Part shown: piece by piece, positions 56,826-64,000 of the stretch
Layout of the letters: each line of letters begins with the position of its first letter
Position numbering within the stretch: position 1 is the first letter of the stretch
Assembly: GCA_029204045.2 (NCBI GenBank)
Contig: CM055064.1
Span: 8,506,323 to 8,570,322 of the forward strand
Length of the DNA stretch: 64,000 bases
From: Tillandsia leiboldiana
Lineage: Eukaryota; Streptophyta; Magnoliopsida; Poales; Bromeliaceae
Reading direction: 5' to 3'
Notes under the pieces: model-generated
What the model was told of the DNA's origin: nothing
What the model saw: the letters and a program-made list of their open reading frames with translations, nothing else
Database searches by the model: none
Program-made: the position numbers and the translations under genes

Positions 56826-59800
56826 CTATCTCCGAGTTTTGACTCCTTCTTGTGGGTCTCCAATGATGTTTGATTCAGGATGATCCTTGGAGATGCGTAA
56901 CGTTTGTTGTGATGGAGTACTCGGAGGTACATGAGATGATTCCTGCACATCAGATAAACTTGAAGAACCATTAGATGCATCATTAATATTGGAAGTATTA
57001 TCATGAGAAGATGCATTTACAGGAGTATCATCATCAAGAGAGATATCAGGGGTAGATTTATCAGATGCAAAGTGGAAAGCTTCATCTACTTTAACATTTA
57101 TAGATTCTACGATCGTTTTAGATTCCAAGTTAAATACCCGATATGCTCTACTATTTGTAGAATACCCCAAGAAAATCCCTTCGTCACTTCGAGAGTCAAA
57201 TTTTTCAAGATTTTCGCGGTCACGTAAAATGTAACATCGACTCCCAAAGATGCGAAAATATTTGATGTTGGGTTTTCTACAACACCATGGTTCATATGGT
57301 GTATTTAACGTTCCTGGGCGCAAATAAACTCGATTAATAATATAGATTGCAGTGTTCACAGCTTCAGCCCAAAAATATAGCGGTAAATTCCGGCTGTGAA
57401 GCATAACACGTGCCATCTCTTGAACAACCCTGTTTTTGCGCTCGACAACACCATTCTGTTGAGCTGTATAGGGTGCTGAGAATTTATGCTTAATGCCGTT
57501 GGAAGTGCAAAAATTAATGAATTTAGAATTTATGAATTCTCCACCTCTATCACTTCTAACACGAATGATCTTTTCATTCTTTTCAATCATAATACGAAGG
57601 CAAATCTCGTGAAAAGAATCAAAAGTATCAGCTTTCTCTTTCAAAAATGCTACCCAAGAATACCTAGAGAAATCATCAACCAATAAGAAAATATACCATT
57701 TACCTCCCAAGGATGGTTGACGTGTCGGCCCCATAAGATCCATATGCAATAATTCCAAGGGCCGTTTGGTACCGACGTGATTCAAGTTCTTGTGTGCAGT
57801 CCTAGATTGTTTTCCCTTTTGACAACCACCACACACAATGTTTTGGTTAAGTGAAAGTTTAGGAACCCCCTTGACCACGTCTTTGTTTGAAATTCTAGCA
57901 AGTTCCTTAAAATTTATGTGACCTAGCCTTTCATGCCAAAGTGTTTCATTATTCAAAGAGGCTAAGTTACAATTTTCAAAAATTTTATTGGGAACAACAT
58001 AACAATTGTTTTCAGATCTAACCCCTTTTAAAAAGAAGACATGGTCCTTATCAGTTACAATGCATTCGACAGATGAAAAATTAACTGAAAAACCATTGTC
58101 ACAAAGTTGACTGATACTTATGAGGTTAGTCTTAAGGCCATCAACGAATAACACATTATTTAGAATCGGGCCATCTGGAATAGCTACTGTTTCTTTTCCA
58201 ACAATTTTGGAAGACTGACCGTCTCCGAAAACTACAAGTCCTCCGGAGATTTTCTCAAAATTTTGAAAACAGTTTTTGTCACCGGTCATGTGACGAGAAC
58301 AACCGCTATCCAGATACCAAGACGAATTGTTATAAGCATGCAAGAAAATATTTGTAACAAGACAAGGGAAAACTTCACCTTTGCGTACCCAAACCTTTCG
58401 AGTTTTGGTGTACGACGGAAATGATTGTGAGGTTGATACCTTTGGTGAAAGCGTCTTGTTTGATCCGTCGCTTTTCCTTGACGTCGTCGTCTTGTTTGAT
58501 GAACTACCGAGGCTCTTTTCCTTTGAAAAATTTGCATTTGATTTCCGAAGAATCACCCTTTTGGTAGTCGTTGCAAGAAGTGCTTGAGTTGAGCGTTTGG
58601 CTCCTATCTTGCAATTTCTCCTTATGTGCCCTGCAATACCACAACGAAAACATACCTTGATGCTTGACGATTCCGAAGAGGGGGAAGTAGGTTTGCTGTC
58701 GTTGTTTGTCGTCAATTCCGGTGTCGGAGGAGGAGATACCGACTGGGGCACAAAGACTATCCCAACCGAACTAAAATTGTCTTCAGTTCGATTGTATCCG
58801 AGGCCGAACTTGTTTGATTGACCAAGACCAAAAAGCTTATCCAACTTACTCCTTCCTGATGAAAATCGCTGTAAGTCATCCTTGAGTTGGAGAATGGTCT
58901 CTGTCATTTCCAATTTTTCCTGTCGAGCCTCGCCGTTGAGCTTCAAGAAGTAATTCGCTTTGTTCACCATATCTATATAATTCTTCTCGAGTTGCTCATT
59001 GGACTCTTGAAGGGAAACATTTACTTTTATCAGATTATCCCTTTCCACTTCAAGATCGGTCGAGAGAGAAGTTACCCTTTTTACTTCTTCTTCGAGATCC
59101 TGCAATCTCCCTCTCAACCCCTTGTTTTGCTTAGCCAGTTTCTTTGAATCCCTCAAAAGTCTGTGATAGGCTAGAGCAAAATTTTCACCTTCCGAATCAT
59201 CCGATTCATCGTCCGTTGCAATCTTTTCAACAGTTGAGTTGGACAATGACTCGGATGTACTAGCCATTAAGCACATGAAGGGTGAAGATGTGGACGCGTG
59301 GAACGCTGTTGCGTTATCTTCTTCATCACTTGACGATGACTCATTTGACGATGAGGTGTCATCCCAAGTGACAGCTTGCATCGCTTTCTTCTTTGTCGGA
59401 TTCTTATTAGGACACTCCGTTGAGATATGCCCGTACCCTCGGCACTTGAAGCATTGGACTTGTCCTTCTGAGCTTTTCTTATCTTTAGAAAAACCCTCTT
59501 GCTTTCTTGGTTTGAAACTTGAAGAACCTTTGCCTTTCTTCGACTTTACGAAGGATGGAGTTTTGCTTGAGTTACCCCTTCGAAAGTTTCGGCGAAATCT
59601 TCTTGTCAAGAGAGCAAGCTGCTTCTCAAAGTCCTCCATAGATAGGATTACGTCATCGTCTGAGGAGGATGAATCCACGTCTTCTTCTTTTGTTGTTTTC
59701 AACGCATAACCTGAAGACTTAGAAGAGGATGCCTTTCCAGAAGAATAGTTAGTAGGAAAAGTCATTTCATAAGTTTGTAATGAACCAACTAATTCTTCTA

Positions 59801-60383
59801 CACGGATTTCGTCCGGGTGTTTAATAGTTTCAATGGCTGTAACCTTGGAAAGAAATCTTTCAGGAAGAGTTCTTAATATTTTTCTTATAACTTTAAATTC
59901 TGGAATCTTCTCTCCCAAGTTAGCACATGAGTTTACGATGTCTTGCAATCGTGTGTAATAGTCTGTGAAAGATTCATTTTCTGCCATGAAAATAGAGTCA
60001 AACTTGCTCGTAAGCATTTGCAGTTTCTGAATCTTCACAAGGATAGTTCCCTCATGCGTAACTTGAAGAACATCCCAGATTTCTTTCGCAGTCTCACATG
60101 CCGAGACGCGAGAGAACTCTGTTTGAGACAAAGCATTAAATAGAGCATTAATCCCTTTGCCATTGTAAGAAGAAAAATCTATCTCTTCCTTGGTCCATTT
60201 CGACCTAGGTTTGATGGTGCGAACATCACCAATAAATTCAGTTGGATTAGACCATCCTAATTCAATTGATTGCCACACCCGTTCGTCGATGGAAATTAAA
60301 AAGGCTTTCATCCGTACTTTCCAGTACGCATAATTTGTTCCATCGTAGAACGGAGGTCTGTTGATGTTTCCACCTTCAACCAT
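56826..60383 (-). CDS. Copia-2 gag-protease-integrase polyprotein, open for 1185 codons
   Basis: The ATG at 60381-60383 lies 20 bases past the PBS. N-terminal gag is of the copia type (DGTNYAYWKVRMKAFL, residues 14-29). Zinc knuckle CFKCRGYGHISTEC is at 311-324. An acidic/Ser region is followed by a predicted coiled coil at about 405-510, then a second knuckle CFRCGIAGHIRRNC at 578-591. Protease WYLDSGCSRHMT has Asp692 and the GAG-pre-integrase has LWHERLGHINF. The integrase triad D882, D945, E981 has D-62-D-35-E spacing. It stops at TAG (56826-56828) where copia-1 has a Gln codon in the same frame; a C-to-T change. Two knuckles with a coiled coil between them are unusual for a short copia gag and fit the long-gag Sireviruses. 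Confidence 0.9.
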   Translation of the reverse strand: MVEGGNINRPPFYDGTNYAYWKVRMKAFLISIDERVWQSIELGWSNPTEFIGDVRTIKPRSKWTKEEIDFSSYNGKGINALFNALSQTEFSRVSACETAKEIWDVLQVTHEGTILVKIQKLQMLTSKFDSIFMAENESFTDYYTRLQDIVNSCANLGEKIPEFKVIRKILRTLPERFLSKVTAIETIKHPDEIRVEELVGSLQTYEMTFPTNYSSGKASSSKSSGYALKTTKEEDVDSSSSDDDVILSMEDFEKQLALLTRRFRRNFRRGNSSKTPSFVKSKKGKGSSSFKPRKQEGFSKDKKSSEGQVQCFKCRGYGHISTECPNKNPTKKKAMQAVTWDDTSSSNESSSSDEEDNATAFHASTSSPFMCLMASTSESLSNSTVEKIATDDESDDSEGENFALAYHRLLRDSKKLAKQNKGLRGRLQDLEEEVKRVTSLSTDLEVERDNLIKVNVSLQESNEQLEKNYIDMVNKANYFLKLNGEARQEKLEMTETILQLKDDLQRFSSGRSKLDKLFGLGQSNKFGLGYNRTEDNFSSVGIVFVPQSVSPPPTPELTTNNDSKPTSPSSESSSIKVCFRCGIAGHIRRNCKIGAKRSTQALLATTTKRVILRKSNANFSKEKSLGSSSNKTTTSRKSDGSNKTLSPKVSTSQSFPSYTKTRKVWVRKGEVFPCLVTNIFLHAYNNSSWYLDSGCSRHMTGDKNCFQNFEKISGGLVVFGDGQSSKIVGKETVAIPDGPILNNVLFVDGLKTNLISISQLCDNGFSVNFSSVECIVTDKDHVFFLKGVRSENNCYVVPNKIFENCNLASLNNETLWHERLGHINFKELARISNKDVVKGVPKLSLNQNIVCGGCQKGKQSRTAHKNLNHVGTKRPLELLHMDLMGPTRQPSLGGKWYIFLLVDDFSRYSWVAFLKEKADTFDSFHEICLRIMIEKNEKIIRVRSDRGGEFINSKFINFCTSNGIKHKFSAPYTAQQNGVVERKNRVVQEMARVMLHSRNLPLYFWAEAVNTAIYIINRVYLRPGTLNTPYEPWCCRKPNIKYFRIFGSRCYILRDRENLEKFDSRSDEGIFLGYSTNSRAYRVFNLESKTIVESINVKVDEAFHFASDKSTPDISLDDDTPVNASSHDNTSNINDASNGSSSLSDVQESSHVPPSTPSQQTLRISKDHPESNIIGDPQEGVKTRR

Positions 60384-60402
60384 TGTTTACAACCCTATTC
60401 CC

Positions 60403-60414
60403 GCTCCGATACCA
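60403..60414 (-). other. Primer-binding site of copia-2
   Basis: The minus strand reads TGGTATCGGAGC, two bases after the LTR; complementary to initiator-Met tRNA with one mismatch. Confidence 0.88.
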
Positions 60415-60416
60415 CT

Positions 60417-61756
60417 TGTTGGGTTATATGTATAATTGGATCTAAATAGGGGAAAAAATACCTAGAGGGGGGTGAATAGGTGTAAACAATAAACACTCAA
60501 AAATCTTTGCGATATAAAACCCAATGCGGAAAAAATAAATAACACGCAGAGATTTTTACGTGGAAAACTCCAAACCGGAGTAAAAAACCACGGGACCGAT
60601 AACACGGTGAAATCCACTAGAATTAAACACGTACAAGGTGATATACCGTACTCACAGACGACTCAACCTTTTCCATACGCTCCTAGTTGATCTTCTCCGC
60701 TCGCTCCACGACGCTTCTCGAATCCACGATCTGCGTCCAACGCCGAATCCACGGCGTCCAACGTCGAGTCCACGACGTCCGACCGAATCCACGGTCTTCA
60801 CCCAGTAGCACGCTTCGAATCCACGAACGTACCTCGCTCCGAATCCACGAGAGCGGTTGCACCTTGAATCCACAAGGCCACGTGAGTCCACGCGCCGATT
60901 TTGGGAAAATCGTTGTTTTTTTTTGGGTGGTGATGATCCGCCGAATACTTAGATTAGAAATAGATCGGAAATACCATCTAAGTATTCATTGATTTGATTC
61001 TACTCAAAATGTGAGTATGAAAACCTAGAATCAAATCAATCAATACAGATGAAGAAACATAAGATTAAATCACTTGATTTCCTTTCTTCTCTATATGTGG
61101 ATCTTAGGCCGTATATAAGATGACAGCTTTTTGGATTAGCGGCTTGCCCTAGAAAAAAGAATCATAGGGTCTTATTTATAGGTTAGAAACCCTTGGAAAA
61201 AGATAAGAATCAAAAACTATCCTTTTCTGGAATTTTACATGACGACGATCCGGATCGGAGTTCGGCGATCCGGATTGCAGTAGCGAGAAAAATAGTTTCC
61301 AGAAAAACCAAGGTTCGGGATCCGGATCGAAGTGCCTGATCCGGATCGTTCATACAGTTCACCAAACATCAACGTTCGGGATCCGGATTGAAAAGCCTGA
61401 TCCGGATCGTACAAATAAAATGGTAAACCCAGTGTTCGGGATCCGGATCAAAGGAAGCTACGATCTGGATTGAACTGGTGTATGAACGAACAACCTTCGG
61501 GATCCGGATTGAAAAGTCTGATCCGGATCCTGAACATGTCCCATGTCCAGTTTTTGATATTTATGCAATTAAAAATTCATCCAAGTGTTTCTACACTATA
61601 AGAAGTATTCGGATCACCAAAGATATTAAGTTAAACATACCTGATCCTTTTGAATTCTTCTTTCTTGAGATTGAGTTATATGATCCAACCTTCTTTACCT
61701 TCAATCTTCAAGACTTAACCGAATTCACAAAATACGCCAACTTAAATTTCGTAACA
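60417..61756 (-). repeat. 5' LTR of copia-2 (1.34 kb)
   Basis: TGTTGGG...CGTAACA. It has GAATCCACGA repeats at about 60718-60900, a TATA box at 61173-61180 (TATAAATA) and a GATCCGGAT palindrome array at about 61240-61540. The array core here is ATCCGGAT in place of GTCCGGAC, so this LTR belongs to a different subfamily from the copia-1 LTRs. Confidence 0.9.
61240..61540 (-). promoter_or_regulatory. GATCCGGATC palindrome array, copia-2 LTR
   Basis: About ten GATCCGGATC / GATCCGGATT words, often after TTCGGGATC, upstream of the TATA box on the minus strand. Confidence 0.6.
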
Positions 61757-61973
61757 GTAATATGATGTAATAGTTGTATCTGTTTTGGTAGTTTAGTCTA
61801 CTCTGATGTGGTTTGCCATTGTAGAGCCGAGCATGTATAGAAAAGGCTCAATCCAATATGGATTGGGGATTTTCTATATATGTGGCGGTCTGTTGGGCCC
61901 TGGCTGGATTTTATAAACTCTGATTTTTTTTTTAAAAAAAATAGACTCTGTTTTTCGAACTCGGGGCATGACA
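61757..61973 (+). repeat. Terminal piece of plus-strand B LTR
   Basis: Matches the reverse complement of about 25575-25800 and ends CGGGGCATGACA at 61973. Confidence 0.85.
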
Positions 61974-62154
61974 CTGTCCCACAGAAATAGGATATGTCGA
62001 TCCCTCTTCACTAACTGGAAGAGTCAAAAACTAAATCACAGACTTTCGCAAAATGTCACGTCCGTCACTCCCTATCATCCTAGGGCTAACCAAAAGACTA
62101 GGGTTTTCTAAGTCCCAACTGACCTATCCCTAAGCTCTGATACCAACCTAATCT
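61974..62154 (-). other. Element A leader, PBS-proximal part, with PBS
   Basis: Starts with the target duplication CTGTC and the right hairpin arm (61981-61991). It ends with the PBS, TGGTATCAGAGC on the minus strand at 62135-62146, separated by GATTAGGT from the LTR terminus. Confidence 0.8.
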
Positions 62155-64000
62155 GTCACGCCCCGGGTGTAAACCAAAATCCGGGCTCGCCAACGGATCC
62201 ACCGTGCACACGGAATTTTCCACGTACACGAAGCGCTGGTAACCTGCTCAGATATATGAGATATAATAAAAGAGCAATAAAAAAAATAGAGCTGAACTGA
62301 AAGTACTACATCTCAGACTAAACTGGAAGTAAAAATACAATACATCTGTAAAATAAAAGTACAAGTATCTCTCCCAGCTCACCACAAAAAGATACAACCA
62401 GCTGGCGAAAGCCAGACTCCAAAAAGTAAAAGTACAATCGTCTGAGATAGGATACAAAAGAGGTACAAGACTAGCTAACTCATTGTCAGGCCCACTGTCT
62501 ATCTACTCCGCCATCCTCTCTCCTCGACCCGCCGCTGTACGCCCAGCAGCACCCGCAGAAGACTCTGCAAAACAAAGGAGAAGAAAAAAAAAAGAACGAT
62601 GGGGGTGAGAACTACTAGTAAACCAGTAGCCTCCCCTAGTAGGTAAAGCCTCACGCCCTGACGCACCCACTAGGTCTACCAGAGGCAAAAAGGGGAAGAA
62701 GAGTAGTAAGCAATAAAACTACTGTAAAAGGGAAACTACCACTACTATGCCTCTAAATGCACTTGCCATGCCTCTAAGTACAGTCCCAGACCGAAACAAC
62801 CGTAAGTATGCATCAGTTACCAACACCATCCCAATAAACCCAATCTATGCCGCCCTCATCATCGGGCAAGTAAGCCGCGCCGATGTGATAGCAAAACTCC
62901 TGCTGCCGCCCTCATCATCGGGCAACTAAGCCGCGCCGATGTGATAGCAAAACTCAATGCCTGTCCGGTACCTAGCTGGTGCCCCGTGCGCTCCGGAGAG
63001 GCACTCGAGGGGAGCTACCCACACGAGGAAAATAGCCATGTCACAAGTATCATAAAAGTATGATTGGATCACTATAAAGCCCCAGTGGAACACACCCCTC
63101 CACTAAAAGAAAACTGATCCCCAATCTGATGCACAAATAAACATTCGGTCAATCGCCTAAAATCCATGATCGCCGTAATATCCCACAATCTATGGCAAAG
63201 CCCAATAACCGACACCTGGCCAACCGCCTACTGTCCGCGGTTGCCATGATACCCTGCCATCCACAATCATATCCCACAGCCGACATCCAGTCAACCGCCT
63301 AATATCCGCGGTCACCGCTATACCCCAGAAGCTAAAACCCAGGCCCCAGCTACACTATCCCAACCCTTGCTCAAACCCGAGCAACAATATCCTCCTGACT
63401 AAAGAATGAGGAGAAAGAAAGCAAACATGGTTTCTCCTAAGTCAAGTTCCAATAAGATAGTGTAGCAATAAATAATGGCCTATCTAAATGTCCATACAAG
63501 CATGCAATTGTCCTCATGCAAATTGGAAGAAGTAAAACAACTAATAGTCCCACATGTGTATTAGGTAATAGTTCCGCATAGATATAACCATCATGCTAAA
63601 GTCATTAAACATTTACACATGTCTAAAATTCACTGACTACCATCACATAAACCATCCACCTATACATGTCCAAAAGAGCCTCAAGTAGTGCCTACCAACA
63701 TGATATTTCACATTGTCCAAACATGACACTAACTACCACATGCAAGATTAAGTACTAATATTATGTCCATGCCAGCATGTATAAGTTCCAAATATAAAGC
63801 ATAATTCCAACTTAGTAATTTCCTAATAACATTCCCAACATGATATGTCTCACATGATAGGCTCATAGGAATAGCAAATACCGATCATAACTGTCCCAAA
63901 AGATCTCTGTAATATTCCTAGTGGGTATGTCAGAAAAGATGGATATAGCAACCACCCACCTGGACACGCGCAATTCACCGCTGTAAAAACCCCCTTCGCT
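62155..64000 (-). repeat. 5' LTR of element A, cut by window end
   Basis: Plus strand TGTCACGCCCCGGGTG onward. Collinear with 11495-12212 joined to 23333 onward, with scattered substitutions. It has the 56-bp direct repeat at 62849 and 62905. The U3 and LTR start lie beyond the window. Confidence 0.9.

Larger units (their letters stand above)
55040..61756 (-). mobile_element. Copia-2: Sirevirus-like Ty1/copia element, 3' end lost in gap
   Basis: Minus-strand element: 5' LTR 60417-61756, PBS 60403-60414, gag-pol 60383 down to 55259, 3' non-coding to the gap. It is the same family as copia-1 with a much better preserved gag-protease-integrase. The right flank in host LTR B is GTAAT (61757-61761), the expected target duplication. 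The envelope-like ORF and 3' LTR, if present, are in the gap. Confidence 0.9.
32800..61973 (+). mobile_element. Plus-strand family B LTR, split by three later elements
   Basis: Pieces 32800-36107, 46858-47674 and 61757-61973 are in order and orientation a single LTR homologous to the reverse complement of 25575-29695; for example, the stretch near 35100-35400 matches 27000-27330 inverted. The last piece ends CGGGGCATGACA. No PBS follows, so it is a solo or 3' LTR. CTGTC follows at 61974-61978, against CTGTA at 32795-32799, a target duplication with one mismatch. The first ~150 bp of the LTR differ from or are missing relative to the minus copy. A run of 14 G lies at 33519-33532. Confidence 0.72.
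11495..64000 (-). mobile_element. Gypsy element A, inserted in copia-1 and split by later insertions
   Basis: A minus-strand Ty3/gypsy element whose parts are scattered by nested insertions. The 3' LTR is at 11495-12212, 23333-25574 and 29701-30291; polypurine tract 30292-30303; eroded interior 30305-32716; leader 32717-32799 plus 61974-62154; PBS 62135-62146; 5' LTR 62155 to beyond the window. The pieces join exactly when elements with target duplications are removed, and the two LTR copies agree over their shared 1.8 kb. The left flank is TTATG (11490-11494), so a matching TTATG is expected to the right of the window. Confidence 0.8.

Overview
The window is angiosperm nuclear DNA and consists almost entirely of LTR retrotransposons nested inside one another. 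The evidence is Ty1/copia and Ty3/gypsy polyproteins, LTRs of 1.2-4.7 kb, primer-binding sites (PBS) matching plant initiator-Met tRNA, polypurine tracts (PPT), and 5-bp target-site duplications (TSD). I find no ordinary host gene, tRNA, rRNA or CRISPR. The species cannot be named from the sequence. Every large open frame is either retrotransposon gag/pol or a by-product of LTR repeats.

Layer 1, 1-11494. An AT-rich foldback element (1-478) is followed by a Sirevirus-like copia element on the minus strand ('copia-1'). It has a 3' LTR at 497-1808, two polypurine tracts, an envelope-like third ORF (2492-3936) and a decayed pol (5614-10309). Two solo Sirevirus LTRs sit inside pol: 8059-9616 (TSD TTTAC, same strand) and 10310-11479 (TSD CACCC, opposite strand). 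Layer 2. At 11495 a minus-strand gypsy element ('A') interrupts copia-1 and runs off the right edge. Its 3' LTR is in three pieces (11495-12212, 23333-25574, 29701-30291). Its eroded interior is at 30292-32799 and 61974-62154, and its 5' LTR is at 62155-64000.

Layer 3, inside A. A full-length plus-strand chromodomain-type gypsy ('N', 12213-23327, TSD CAAGT) has an almost open gag-pol but a scrambled 5' LTR/leader junction. A minus-strand solo LTR of family B lies at 25575-29695 (TSD CAGGC). A second, plus-strand family B LTR begins near 32800 and ends at 61973; it sits in the loop of a perfect hairpin in A's leader. Layer 4, inside that second B LTR: a large non-coding element with 4.2-4.4 kb LTRs ('C', 36108-46857, LARD-like); a minus-strand gypsy ('D', 47675 to the gap); and a second Sirevirus-like copia ('copia-2', from the gap to 61756). 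The 100-N run at 54940-55039 separates D from copia-2 and must hide several kilobases.

As a system, the gypsy families share an LTR terminus (GCGTGACA or a one-base variant) and, where a PBS is visible, the same initiator-Met site. Coding elements (N, D) therefore coexist with a non-coding one (C) that could be copied in trans. Relative age follows from nesting: copia-1, then A, then N and the B LTRs, then C, D and copia-2. In the elements I compared by codon, most stops are C-to-T or G-to-A changes, as expected from decay of methylated DNA.
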